Positions 11,311 to 22,031 of a stretch of DNA of 64,000 bases are shown piece by piece. The notes beneath the pieces were generated by a model. The model was given only the letters and a program-made list of their open reading frames with translations. It did not search any database and was not told where the DNA came from. Both the position numbers and the translations under genes were made by a program. This stretch comes from Massospora cicadina (taxonomy: Eukaryota; Entomophthoromycota; Entomophthoromycetes; Entomophthorales; Entomophthoraceae), in the NCBI GenBank assembly GCA_022478985.1, contig JAKSZP010013292.1:1-64000 (forward strand), in the 5' to 3' direction. How positions within the stretch are numbered: the stretch's first letter is position 1; every line of letters begins with the position of its first letter.

Positions 11311-12004
11311 ATTGGCTATGTGCAACTCCACAGGGGACAAACGGTGTATAACGCGCCTGCCCCACTACCACCCTTTCCTCTTTCCCAGATTGACTAGCTA
11401 GACCACCAGGACGTCCCATATGACTTGCGCACCCAAAAGCAGGTGTGGGACCTCGTCACCTGCGCCCTCTTATCCCCACAAGTGTGCTCCACAGTGTGGC
11501 ACTACATGCACCATAAGTTTAGAACAGCCAACCGCACTTTCTCAATGTTCAAGACATGCGCCATCTGCGGCGGACCCAACACACTAGCACACCGCCTGGA
11601 AGAGTGCCCGCCATCCGCACATATCTGGGCCAACGTGATACACTTGTTTCAACAATCACTTACAGCTGAATTCTGACTATCCCGCGATATCCTGGCACTC
11701 AACATGGCTTCGCCTATTCCCCAGACGCTAAGGGCTCTAATTGTGAGTATTGCAATATTGTCCATTCACACAATTACACTCGACGCTTTCAACGGTCTCT
11801 CCACAATTTCAACCAAGCCATCATCAGGTTCCATAGCCATTTGGCTGACTACTTCCAAGACTGGCTGTTCGGATCACTCCAACACAAATGGAAGAAATGG
11901 ATGGGCAACAGGATTCCAATCTGGTTCCTTTGTTATGACATTGAAAACCTCACAGTCTTCATAGGCGGTACACCCTACTCACCCCTGAGCTGCCATGCCA
12001 CTTA
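11311..12004 (+). pseudogene. LINE ORF2 C-terminal region with zinc motif
   Basis: Same frame as the RT thumb after a stop at about 11308. It shows TCAICGGPNTLAHRLEECP (Cys from 11556), the C-terminal C-X2-C-X7-H-X4-C motif common in LINE ORF2. An aromatic-rich tail (DWLFGSLQHKWKKWM) lies in another frame to about 12000. Stops at 11674 and about 11962 break the track. Past 12004 are only remnants and the A-rich tail. Confidence 0.75.
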
Positions 12005-12180
12005 AGGTCTAGTCATCCACCACCCGTGGCTCCTAGCCACACCCAAGTGTGCCAAGTCGTATCTTTTGAGTTCAATTGTTCTGCGTTCTCTTCCCTATTC
12101 TGTTTTCCATTTTCCTCTTCCCTACATATGGATGTGTCTGTCCCCTAGTCAGCCATCCTCAAATAAATAAAATAAAAAGA

Positions 12181-12750
12181 GAATTTATGCTGAAGTTAGA
12201 TCTATTATTTGCATGTCAAATAATAATTTTAATGAGTTTGTTGTTCAATTGATTGCTTAAATTACCCTAATTGCGATGATATTAAGTCAATTAATCTCAC
12301 CAAAACAAATTTACAATGAGACTGAGACGTTTCCCATTGTTTTCTAAAATCATATTTAAGGCGCAATCCCATAAAATCAAAAGAAGTATAGTGCACGTTT
12401 AAAAATAAATTAAGCTTAGGCAAGTCCAGGAAGTTGTATGGGTTATAAAACTAGTCTGTTCAGATGGTTAATCTTTGTGGTCAATATAATACTATCATAT
12501 GCTAAATCCCTAAGTAGATATGCACATTATAATAGTTCCATATACTGTATAGGAACAAGCTATTAGTCTAAACATTTATTTCATAAAACCTATAAAACAT
12601 GTGTGGAGAAACAACTACACCTGAACAAAGCTCTCTTCCATTACTTCCACGTCCAGACATAAATTTGTACTGGCCTTAACAGGAATGATAGTTTTGAAGA
12701 AATACTTCCTTCTTTAGGGTTAAACCGCCCAAAAGCCCTTGCCATTTTCT
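12181..12750. other. AT-rich stretch between LINE and element E
   Basis: Starts with the right LINE duplication GAATTTATG (12181-12189). I see no gene, tRNA or repeat that I can place. The true left end of E's LTR lies somewhere between about 12700 and 12880, so its last part may belong to E. Confidence 0.5.
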
Positions 12751-12879
12751 AATGGTACGCACTGCCCCTTTGTTATACTGGACCTTTAGCTCAGGGTTAG
12801 GAAGTTCACGGCTTACTATCACAAACTGGTATAAATTAGTACCAGTCCCTGAAACAAGGAGAATTACTAATCCTTCTGG

Positions 12880-14371
12880 GTTTGTAGTTAGTAACCTTTG
12901 GGCTCTTTTTCAAATCTTCTGGTACTGGTTCATCATAATAAAAACTCCAAAATCATTAGATTTTTTTTTAAAATTTTGAAAATGCAGATTGAGTTTGTAA
13001 ATCAAATTAATCAAATAAATTTGACTATCAGGAGGCTTGGGCTTCGTTTTGAACCCATTAAGGGGTTTTGTGATGGGTTGAGGGGTTGAGGATGTCACCA
13101 GTATGGGGGATCTTTTTATAAGCTAATTTGGTCCAGATTAGCCATTGGCAAGGTGGCACAGATAGTCCGTTGCCTGGTTACCACCTTGCAGTTGTGAGAA
13201 CAACCATTTCTCGCCCCCAAATGGAGAATTGTGCTTAGAAGAGATGGCCTCATTCTGCTAAAATTGTGCCAAACCACCAGCAGATTGAAACTGGAAAATT
13301 AGTTCAAATTTTCCTACTTTTTCGCAAAATGAAAGGCAGACTTGTAGCTTTTCTGCTGGGTTCCTAAGGAGGAGCAGATCTTGGCAAAGGGTTTGTCAAT
13401 TTATAAACTCTTTGGAAGTAGTGGATTTGCATCACGTGACCATGGAGAAATTTTTGACCTTTGTGATCACCATTTAGTTGTCTTTCAGATCAATGGATTG
13501 GAGGGCCCTCTTGATGATCATCAGTCCTAAAATTCAGATTGCTGCATAATTCACAGGGTTAAGTGAAATTATATTAAAAAAGGCGGAGTCTGTGTAGTAG
13601 CTTTGGGTAAAAAATCAGCTCTATTTAAAACTAAAGAGGGAAAATGGACCAACAACTGCCCCTTTCAGAGTTAGTTGCCTTATATGTGAAAAATCGAAAA
13701 AAGGGGATTATAAGTGTGTTCTAGACATGGGCAGCTGACGTAATCATGGGTACAAAGCTTGGGCTTGTGGTGTTGTCAGTTAGCCTACTCATTAAGTCAC
13801 AGAAGCTCTGGCATCGCAATTCCCTGATCCACCAGGGAGGGAACCTAACTGATCCAAACTTGAGCAGATTTGCTTAAATCAAAGAGACAGCATAATTGAA
13901 TTCCGCCAGGGTCAATTTTACCAAATTTTAAAGATTTTTTTTTATTTTTTTTGAGAATGGATTCTAAATTTGGATTGGCATTTCTGGACCCAATATTTTG
14001 TATTCTGTGTTCCAGACCAGTTTTCCAGGCTCAGGAATCATTTCCAGAATTTTGAGGTCGATTTCTTCCTTTCCAAGGAAGTAAGGGGTGGCAGCGTGAA
14101 TGCCAAGGGAGGGTGGAGGTGCAGCTGATGGCCTCTATCCTGGATTACCTCCCTGAAAACCTCCTTTATCTTGTCAACAAGGGAAGGAGCAGCAAATGGG
14201 GATACTGTGGAGAGATCCTTTGGGGCCATTGTGGTTACCCAAAGTTCATCAACCACATATCTAGTCACCCAGTTGAGCCAAAGGCTCCACGGGGGCATTA
14301 GGGTCCCTTTCTTCTTCATATAATGGACCTTTTCCCGGTCCAACCCAATAGTTTAAGTCTACAGACCTACA
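12880..14371 (-). repeat. 3' LTR of element E (left copy)
   Basis: Matches 37190-38677 along its length; shared strings include CAAATCTTCTGGTACTG at the left and ACCTTTTCC near the right end. On the minus strand it starts TGTAGGTCTG at 14371, directly after a polypurine tract. The other end is approximate; homology may extend weakly to about 12750. Non-coding; the small open frames inside are chance. Confidence 0.82.
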
Positions 14372-14388
14372 TTTTACTCTCCTTTTTT
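14372..14388 (-). other. Polypurine tract of element E
   Basis: The plus strand reads TTTTACTCTCCTTTTTT, so the minus strand has AAAAAAGGAGAGTAAAA abutting TGTAGG of the LTR. This fixes E on the minus strand. Confidence 0.78.
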
Positions 14389-14459
14389 AACTAAAAAACA
14401 TCTCTCCTCCTAATACATGAACCATGGCATAATTCTTGTGTCTATCAGGGAATTTGGTG

Positions 14460-14900
14460 GATAAAATGGAAGCGATTTTCTTGGGTGGATAGGGGGCTTC
14501 AGGATGTGACTCATGGAACTCATCCACTAACTGACTTGTGACTATCTTAGTCCAAAGTCCAGACCCAATTAATTTAATAGGCTGTGTAGCCTTTACATAC
14601 GACTAAGTACTGGACTGACCTCCTGGTCTCCTTAAGGCCAGTATTACCTCCACTTCCGCTTTTTGAGATTCTCCAAAATGTTAGCTCTGGGGTAGAAGGA
14701 AGCTCTCCCTTAAAGGGGTTAGTTGAGAGATCTAAAATTCATTATGTTGTTTCCAATGGGAAGGAAGCTTGATGCGTTATGCACCATTACTTAATCCTTT
14801 TCTACTTCAAAAGGTGCAGAGCGCTTACTAGAAAACTTTCTAGAGGGAACCTTCATATTCAGGTGGCAAGTGTCAAGCATAACAAGTGAGCCTGCAGAGA
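14460..14900 (-). pseudogene. Element E integrase tail with chromodomain
   Basis: Minus-strand translation gives EVEVILALRRPGGQ, a stop and degraded residues in the place of the aromatic YLVKWKGY block, then SQLVDEFHESHPEAP (about 14660 down to 14480). The bracket EVE-IL..RR and LVDEFH.SHP are the two ends of a chromodomain as found on fungal chromovirus integrases. Upstream (14700-14900) lies a decayed integrase C-terminal domain. Several stops and shifts prevent a continuous reading. Confidence 0.65.
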
Positions 14901-15760
14901 TGTCGTTCCCTGGAAGTCATTTTCTATCTGCAAACTTCTTATAGTCTCCAATGTCTTTTGATAAGTGCTCTTTGACAAGCTTTTGGGTCTCTCAGATCTG
15001 GGCGATCCAATCCTCTGCTGTGGGGCTGCTGAGGTTAGACGTGCTCCAATCTAGAATGATGGTTTGTAACCCATTATTTCTTCAAATGAGTAAAATCCAG
15101 TGGAAAAATGTGGGGCGTTATTGTAGGCAAATTGTTCTAAAGGAAGGTCCGTGGCCCAAGTGTCCTGGGTGGCTGAGAAGTATCAACGTAAATATTGTTC
15201 TAAAACTTGGTTAACTCTCTCAGTTTGCCTATCAAATTGTGGGTGATATGCTGTCGAATGGCACGCTTTGATACTAAGAAGACCCAGCAAGGCATCCCAA
15301 AACATGGCTTTGATCTGTAGACCACGGTCATTTATAATCTCCTTTAAAAGTCCAAATATGGAGAAGATATGAGTGATGAAGAGTTATGAAGTATTTTCAG
15401 CTGTTATGGTAGAGCTACATGGGATAAACAATGCTAAAATTGGCGAAACTATCCTCAAACAACATCATGGAATCAAATCCCTTGGACATGGGTTGTTTAA
15501 CAATGATGTCCACTGAGACAGACGTCTAGGTACCCTCAGCTTGTTGCATGGTGTAAAGAAGGCCCTTTTTCTTGTGTGGCCTGATTTAAAGCGAGCACAG
15601 GTAATACAGCTTGATACCAAAGCTGGTATATCCTTGGAGAACACAGGCCAATTGTAAATTTTTTTGACTAGCTCAGCACTTTATTTGAACCAGGATGGCC
15701 TACTGAGGGTGTGGTGGAGTGCTCATAAAAAACTGCATGCACAGGGTGGGTGGGACTAAA
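14900..15760 (-). pseudogene. Element E integrase
   Basis: Zinc domain remnant: GHPGSNKVLS (about 15690) and a decayed second half in which only the outline of the Cys pair remains. Core: SVDIIVKQPMSKGFDSMM and SFANFSIVYPM, then INDRGLQIKAMFWDALLGLL (second Asp block, about 15330) and AYHPQFDRQTERVNQVLEQYLR (about 15260-15200), which keeps the catalytic Glu. NDRG in place of S-D-x-G keeps the Asp. At least four stops break the frame. Confidence 0.83.
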
Positions 15761-15959
15761 CCCTGTCCCAGAAGAAGATTATCCCATTCTATAAGTGGAT
15801 AGGGGCCTTTTGCGCTGCTTGGTTTCCAGGTTATTCTCCAAATCAACTCCCTCTAGGCAACATAGTTAACCTGCTAAAACACGTTCACACATAGGTTTTT
15901 CCGGAGAGACATCAACATATGCAACCATAACAGGGGCGAGAGAGGATCATGGTGGAAGG

Positions 15960-16660
15960 CACCACTGTGATTAGCTCTTACAGGTCCTCCTCTGGGCCTG
16001 GAGCCATAGCAGGGTTGCGACATAGCATTTAAGGCAGCACATTTAGTGAACCTTTTAAGAACTCATACTTGGAGCAAAGTTACAAAAGTTACTGTATGTG
16101 CGTGCTTGACAATGAGCCAGCTTTTGGGGTCTAATATAGTACAGTAAGGACTTTTAGTAAGTGCGTAAAGTGAATTTATGCTTTGCTTCCTGAGAAGATA
16201 TCTCCAATGGGTCAGTGATTATGCCAGTTCAGCCAACTCTTTATAATAGATTGCCCATGCTTGTTCTGTGGAGGTAAAATTCTTTGAGAAGTATGCCACA
16301 GGGTGCATCAGCCCTTCATGCTTTTGCAACAGTACCGCTCCTACCTCAACAGCTGATAAATCAAATGCCACTATGAATGTTTGGATATTTCAGCATGCCA
16401 CAGGTCTGACGCTGAATGGAGAATTGTTTCAATTGCCTCAAAGACTAGTTGACATTCCTCAGTCCATTTAAAAGGGACTTTCTTCCATGTTAGTGGATGG
16501 AGGGGTGAATCCAGCTGGGAAAATGCAGGATAAAACTTTTGTACATTAGACACAGTGTTCAGGAAGCAACTTTGTTGTTTTTGGGTGGTAGGGGTTGGCC
16601 AGTACTGAATGGCTTTCAGCTTACGGGGGACAACATACTCATCCTTAAGGAACTGGTTCC
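15960..16660 (-). pseudogene. Element E RT connection and RNase H remnant
   Basis: The minus strand gives NVQKFYPAFSQLDSPLHPLTWKK and FKWTEECQLVFEAIE (16553 down to about 16420), the connection region before RNase H. Further down, decayed RNase H residues are seen, with LAELAxSLTHWRYLL-like text near 16210. Stops are frequent. Catalytic acids cannot all be placed. Confidence 0.65.
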
Positions 16661-16835
16661 CTAAAAAAGTTACTTTCTCTCAAAAGAAGTCGCATTTGGA
16701 ATGCTTGAAAAAGAGACCATCCTTGAGAAAAGCTGCTTTATAGCCTCCAAATCCTTTTTATGTTGTTCATGTGTTGGGGAAAGGATTAACATATCATTGT
16801 TATAAGCGACAGCATAGGTAAATCTTAGGTCCCCA
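16600..16835 (-). pseudogene. Element E RT, downstream half with YxDD box
   Basis: Begins at the insertion point of B. Minus strand: RFTYAVAYNNDMLILSP, so the YxDD box reads Y-N-N-D (near 16806), with the first Asp changed to Asn. It continues HEQHKKDLEAIKQL, the usual palm-to-thumb text. The upstream half of the same RT lies at 33805-34147 on the other side of B. Confidence 0.8.
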
Positions 16836-17447
16836 TGTTGGGATTTTTGCCCATATTCTCAGATGGCTAGATTACAACGAATCGCTAGGGGATAATTCCC
16901 TAATGCGAGGTGAATTGAAAAATTGGTTGGCCCTGCTTTTGGAGTAACTATGTTTGAGGGATTTTAGGATATTCTCCTGGTTGAATCCATCAGTGATCAA
17001 TCCAGACGAATGCTTAAGATCTCATTGGGCAGAGTTGCCAACGAAATAGGGGCATCTGATAGTGATTAACTATCAGGTGTACCATTTGGGATCAGTCAGG
17101 TTTCATACCAACTGATTGGGAATGTAAGTAGTAAGTTGCAGGGCGAGTGATGCGCCTGCAACTAGGGAATTATTCAGTTGGTTCATGACCTGCCATAATG
17201 AGTAATAAGTTCCACTACCTGAGTAGGTTGCTAGGTAAATATGGTTGGTTTGCTTGTATTGAGAGGAAAACATTAGGGACAAGTTTTCTGACTCTTTCCA
17301 ATTTAGGTCTCAAGGATGTCCAATGATGAAATCTTAGCCAAGATGAGAAAAGACCATCGCTTCTGAGTTTAGTATGGGTGATTCACAGCAATGGGTGCCA
17401 TTTTATCAAAGAGGTGTCAACTATGGGTTGAGCTCTAAATCCTCCAC

Positions 17448-17454
17448 TATAAAT
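17448..17454 (+). promoter_or_regulatory. LTR TATA box of element B
   Basis: TATAAAT in the context CACTATAAATTCCCTAG. The same context recurs at 33221 in the 3' LTR, as CCCTATAAATTCC at 49023, and as TACTATATATTCCCTAG on the minus strand of C's LTR (near 56201). Conservation at the same place in each LTR supports a core promoter for genomic RNA. Confidence 0.65.
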
Positions 17455-17531
17455 TCCCTAGAATTCACCAATAAACAAATAAGTTTTTATCTGGTATATA
17501 GTTTTAAGTAGTAAACTTTATCAGCTTACAA

Positions 17532-17795
17532 TTGTTCTATTCTTTCTCAGGGATATTACTGCTATGTGTGATAGTTAGGAGACTCTTTAAGAAAAAGAGT
17601 AAAAATATGAGAAAAGATCCAGAGAAGAAGTGTAAACAAATCAGGGATTGCTGCCAACTGTGTATTGAACTGGAGAAACTGTCACCAGGGAATCTCAGAG
17701 AAGATCAGGCTAGATGGTACAAGAAACGTATCCTTATTTTGAGATATCTCAAGTATATAGCAGAATTACTGGCCAATCATCGAGCTGAGATCTAA
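17532..17795 (+). CDS. Small LTR-internal open frame, 87 codons, unknown
   Basis: Lies 80 bp downstream of the LTR TATA box, so it would sit in the leader of the genomic RNA. It begins TTG (no ATG at this point). The predicted product has a hydrophobic start, a Lys/Arg-rich middle, and the block RDCCQLCIELEKLSPGNL. The 3' LTR keeps KQIRDFCQLCVKLEKLSPGNL in the corresponding frame, although the region before it holds the poly-C tract. The two LTRs of one element are expected to be alike, so this is weak evidence for coding. Could be chance. Confidence 0.2.
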   Translation: MFYSFSGILLLCVIVRRLFKKKSKNMRKDPEKKCKQIRDCCQLCIELEKLSPGNLREDQARWYKKRILILRYLKYIAELLANHRAEI

Positions 17796-17960
17796 AAATT
17801 CCATTCAACTATGGATAATAGTCATCATAATATTACTAACTGGTTATATCAACAACAATACAATTCAGACAAATTTCACAAGAACTGAACCTGTGCAAGA
17901 AATAAGTTTATAGGGGTTATTGGCTAATAATAATAATCAGACCCATAAATTTTTACAAAG

Positions 17961-17978
17961 TGGTGCTTACTACAGGGG
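17961..17978 (+). other. Primer-binding site of element B
   Basis: TGGTGCTTACTACAGGGG starts three bases after the 5' LTR. It is complementary to a tRNA 3' end of the form ..GCACCA. Element J carries the same site with one change (46808-46825, opposite strand). I cannot name the tRNA from memory. Confidence 0.75.
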
Positions 17979-18101
17979 TGTAGTTGAGTAGAAGAACTTA
18001 GAAGGATGTCATATAAAGATGTTTGAGAAAACTATGGACGGAGTTAACTACCGCTAATTTGGAATGCTCTAAACTCAGATAATTATCTAGAATTTGCAGC
18101 C

Positions 18102-19276
18102 TTGGAAGTAAGAGTCGCCAAGGTAGAGGAAGGGATCAATAATGTTATGAGTTTTGGGAACAAGTTACTTGGAAAAGTAACTTCATTAAAGAAGGGAGAA
18201 GGGGACTTAATTCAAATGGTCTTGTATCTGAAAACAGAGCATGAAGCGGATCACGTTCATTTGAGAAATTTCAGCACTAACAATGAGTGACTGATCAAAC
18301 AAATCGAGGAGCTAAAAACTCACAAATGTAATTGAGAGCCATATATACAACTGATGCCGAAGAATGAAGTCCTCATACAATAATTAAGAAGTCTAATACC
18401 ATAAGAAACATGCCACCCACTTTTGCTGCCATCTCAGAGATGACACCCAAAGTAACTCCCCAATTGAGCCGAGTGGCTGAACGTAGAGAATATGCTAGAG
18501 ATAGTTAAAAGGAATTCAAGGCAATTTAGATCTTGACAACATTCCATCAGGATAACGCCTCAGCGTTTTTCTGACTGTTCAATATGACTATGTTCAGCTA
18601 CAGTGATCATCCAAAGGCACTGACAGTCATAAATTGCCTAGACACCGACTGTCAGAACTTAGTGTTGCCCCACTTGGAGGGGGACAGCTGGTTGTACGCG
18701 GAGGCCAAAGCAGCCATCATAAAGGAATTTGGGAGCCTGGAGCGCATGTTGAAGCGCAAACAGGAGTTTATGGGCATCCAGTTTCATAAAGACAATTCTT
18801 TAGCAAGCTTCACGGATCATTTCTACCAGGAGTTACAAATCCTATTTGGAGCAAAGGTACTGGACGACTTTGATGCCAGATTGCATTACAAGCGGCCCAT
18901 TGGCCCTATCATAATTTGCACAGAATGATGTCTTCCATGTTCACAAAAGAAACTACTACCTCTTAGATGGTAGATTATTTGAAAGTCTTGGTGCAACCTT
19001 TGATGCCACAAACAGAAGTTTCAAATCCAACCCAGTATGCAATTCGAATCCCATGAAGGGGAACTAGGATGCTAAAGAGATGAACAACCAAACAGTGCCA
19101 GGGAATAAGTCCAAAGAGTTAAGACAGATTAATAAGAAAGAGAAAGCCTGTTACCAATGCAGAGGAAAGGGACATTTTGCATTACATTGCAAGAAGCTGA
19201 AGGATCAAATAAATGTGGTCCATGTGAAAGAGTATGCTTCTGCAAAGGAGTTGGGAAAAGGGCCCGCGGCCTAGAC
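18102..19276 (+). pseudogene. Element B gag with CCHC zinc knuckle
   Basis: Structural protein of the virus-like particle. The first part (18102-18290) reads as a coiled-coil-like helix with KVEEGINNVMSFGNKLL. The capsid part (18584-18928) has NCLDTDCQNLVLPHLEGD and IKEFGSLERMLKRKQEFMG. The nucleocapsid knuckle CYQCRGKGHFALHC lies at 19149-19190, a perfect C-X2-C-X4-H-X4-C. Element C has the same blocks. Frame changes occur between 18290 and 18584, and near 18930. The knuckle is intact. Confidence 0.88.
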
Positions 19277-20100
19277 AGGATACAGTCTAGAGCTGCGGAG
19301 AAGCCTGTTCCTCCTGATATCATGAACGAGAAAATTGACATCAATGATCTGTTTGTGGACAAAGATGTACAGGATCAACTGTATCAAGTGGTCAATTTAG
19401 ATTTAAATGCCGTGACAAGATCTGGGCGAAGGGAGTCAACCCATGATATTCAAGGAAGTTGCTGGCCATGCATCTGACAACTGGTGGACAAGATTTGAGC
19501 TACCAATAATCCAAAAATTGTCCAAAGTCCGATTAGATGAGGCAAACCTGTTGATCCCCCTCAGCGCAATAAAGGAATTGTTTCCTAATTTATTGGCACA
19601 AATCATTCAACCCTCAATTCAGCTAATAATGCCGATATACACTCAGTAAATGCTATCTTACAATACTCTGAGTGTACGTATATAGATATACAAGTGAATA
19701 GATTATGGATGAGGGCAATTGTTGACAGTAGAGTACCCATTAACATTGTCTTGACCAAGTTGGTGAAGAGGATGAAAATCTCGCATGACTTGGAACACAA
19801 GAAGGAGTACGGGACAGCTGGGCTGCAAAACAACATCTCATGTGGAGCGTATAGTGCTTGGCCACTATAATCAGATCCTTGGTGGTATCTGCACCAGCAA
19901 TAATTTTGGCCAACCTAACTATGTCGTTCTGATTAAAGTGGAATTTCTATGCAAGTATAGAGTTAAATGTAATTAAGAGGATAATACGTTGACCATATTG
20001 GTTCAGACGTTACCATTGGCCTATCAGAAGGATGGAGAAGCTCCACTGAATAAGAGGAACAACTTCATCAACTTTATATACAATGATGGCATTGTACCAA
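19277..20100 (+). pseudogene. Element B protease and linker
   Basis: Downstream of gag, the segment NDLFVDKDVQDQLYQVVNLD (about 19345-19400) matches C's linker. The protease loop reads IVDSRVPINIVLTKLVKRM, with Asp at 19723-19725 and the Gly of D-S-G-A replaced by Arg (GGA to AGA). It then continues to GAYSAW near 19850 and VVLIKVEFLCKYRVKCN (to 19976). The aspartic protease would be inactive. Several stops break the frame. Confidence 0.8.
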
Positions 20101-21534
20101 TTTGATACCAATTAGTTGGTTGGAAGCGACAAGAAGTGCTGATGGAAATTCTAGAAAACCCGGGATTCCACTGAGGATCAAGAATGAGAAAACCATACCG
20201 CCAGTATCACAGATGATAGTCGACATGGGGTTGACATTGGAGATACCTGAGCTGTTGTATGGGGAGGTTGGAAGCCCCTGGATGAAGTCCAGAGTAGAGC
20301 CTTGGGTGGCTCCTGGAATAATGATTCCAGGCCATAGAGAAATTCGAGTTCTCCTAGCGAATTTAAGAAAAAAATTGATGAATATCAATAAGAATCAGAT
20401 CATCACGTTTGTTCATCTAATCCCAACAGCCAAAATGAGAAAATTTCACAATTTTGGGACCCTCAATGAGATGGGATCACCAGCTGAGGTAACCAAGAGT
20501 ATCAACTTAGTGGTTGATTTAGAGTAACTCACTGATCTGACGGAAGGACAGCAAGAGGAGGTGCTCAAATTTTTTGAAAAGTATCATGGTTTATTCACCC
20601 AGGATGACCATGATTTGGGATGAACAAGAGATGTGATCCATAAGGTTGATACTGAGGAAAATTTTCTGAGCAGGATGAGACCAAATTGATGGTCAAAGGC
20701 ATCTGAGGCAGTAGTGGAAGATGAAATCAGCAAACTAGTGAAGCATGGGCTTCTAATTCCGTTGTCAAGTTCCTGGATGAGTCTGGTACTTATCATGAAG
20801 AAAAAGGATGTCTCTGATTAGGTGGTAATCAAATACTAAAAGCTAAATAATATTATGAAAAGGATTTTTACCCACTACTAAGAATTGACAATGCGCTAGA
20901 TAAATTGGGAGAAGCGAAGTATTTCTCTGTAATGGATCTGATATCAGGATTTTGGCAAATCAATTTGCCAATGGAAGACTTAAATTAATGTGCGATTATT
21001 AACACTCAGGTCTATATAAACCAACGAGGATGCCCCAGGGTCTATGCAATGCTCCTGAAACGTTCCAGAGGGCCATGGGCGCCATACTAAATGACTTGAA
21101 GTTGTCATGCATTCTGGTGTACTTGAACAAGATCAATGTGTTCAGTGGACGTTTACTGACCATTTACACCACTTGTAAGAAGTATTCAAGTGACTGTCTG
21201 CGGCCAAACTGAAGATTAAGCAGAGGAAGTTTTAATTCTTCAAGAAAGAGTTGGAATATCTGGGACTTGTGATCAACTCTGATGGATTGCAGCCGCAAGC
21301 CCAGAAGATTGAAGCCATAGAACAGATGGCTGTGCCTAAGAGTGTCCAAGATATCCAAGTGTTCCTTATAAAGTCGGATACTACAGAAGATTTATTTGGG
21401 ATTTTGCCAGAATTGCCAAACCCTTATTCCATCTATTTTTTAGTACTAGATGGTCCCAACCCAACCCTTATTCCATCTATTGTAGGATCCAAAGAAAGGA
21501 TTTTTATGGAATGAAGAATTGCAGGAATCCTTTG
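20101..21534 (+). pseudogene. Element B reverse transcriptase
   Basis: A linker with RIKNEKTIPPVSQMIVDMGLTLEIP leads to RT. Recognisable blocks: KPTRMPQGLCNAPETFQRAM (about 21020-21085), then the active site, which reads Y-L-N-K-I-N-V-F (21120-21143) where C and D read YLDN and H reads YLDD. After this EYLGLVINSDGLQPQAQKIEAIEQM marks the thumb. The RT ends at the insertion site of element D. Stops and shifts are many. Confidence 0.85.
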
Positions 21535-21539
21535 ATAAG

Positions 21540-22017
21540 TGTTAATTCTTAGCGTTGAGTCTTGATTCTGCTGAGTCAATTTATACAGGGTATTAGCCAC
21601 TGAGCAACCAAATCAGATGATATGAAATTTTCTGAATCAAATAAAGCTCAATAAACTGTATACAGAGCTATCGCCCCTTATTTTGACCTTTATTATGTTT
21701 ACTAATTTGCATACTTATCTGCAACACCTAATCATGGAAAGAAGACCTTCTTCTCAATCCTCCATGTGTCTCTTTATATCTTGGTTCCCCAAGCTGGATG
21801 CATCCTCAGCTTGGTAGTCTTCTATTTGTTTTCCTTTTACTAGAAGCTCTCATTTATATCAAATCTCGGCATAATTCTCCTTGATTCACTGATTGGTTGA
21901 GATTTCAATTGATTAATATATGTATACCTTTTTTGTCACCCTTGAGACTTATCTTAATTCCCCCTCTGATCCACCAGTATGGTTAGCATATCCTCCAGTC
22001 ATATTAAAATCCTGACA
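21540..22017 (-). repeat. 3' LTR of element D (left copy)
   Basis: 478 bp, plus-strand TGTTAATTCTTAGCG to CCTGACA. Pairs with 28396-28874; shared text includes TAGCGTTGAGTCTTGATTC and AGCCACTGAGCAACC. The orientation follows from pol and the tracts on each side. Confidence 0.92.
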
Positions 22018-22031
22018 TCACCCCCCTTTGA
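22018..22031 (-). other. Polypurine tract of element D
   Basis: The plus strand reads TCACCCCCCTTTGA, so the minus strand has TCAAAGGGGGGTGA directly before TGTCAGG of the LTR. Confidence 0.8.

Larger units (their letters stand above)
6776..12180 (+). mobile_element. APE-type non-LTR retrotransposon (LINE, Tad1/L1-like)
   Basis: A 5.4 kb LINE with ORF1 (zinc knuckle), ORF2 (apurinic-type endonuclease, RT, C-terminal zinc motif) and an A-rich tail of AAATAAATAAAATAAAAAGA. The 9 bp GAATTTATG flanks it exactly at 6767-6775 and 12181-12189, giving both ends. The apparently complete 5' end suggests a full-length insertion. Both ORFs are dead. The clade is inferred from endonuclease plus RT plus C-terminal CCHC in a probable fungus; a tree is needed to separate Tad1 from L1-like. 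Confidence 0.93.
16836..17957 (+). repeat. 5' LTR of element B (1122 bp)
   Basis: Starts TGTTGGGATTTTTGCCC and ends TTTTTACA, three bases before a TGG primer site. It matches 32612-33799 throughout and the U3 half of the LTR of C (55748-56820, opposite strand). A TATA box lies at 17448. Confidence 0.93.

Noticed and set aside
13900..14400. Open frames of 62 and 101 codons near 14038-14343
   Set aside because: They lie in the left LTR of E and are not kept in the right LTR as matching proteins.
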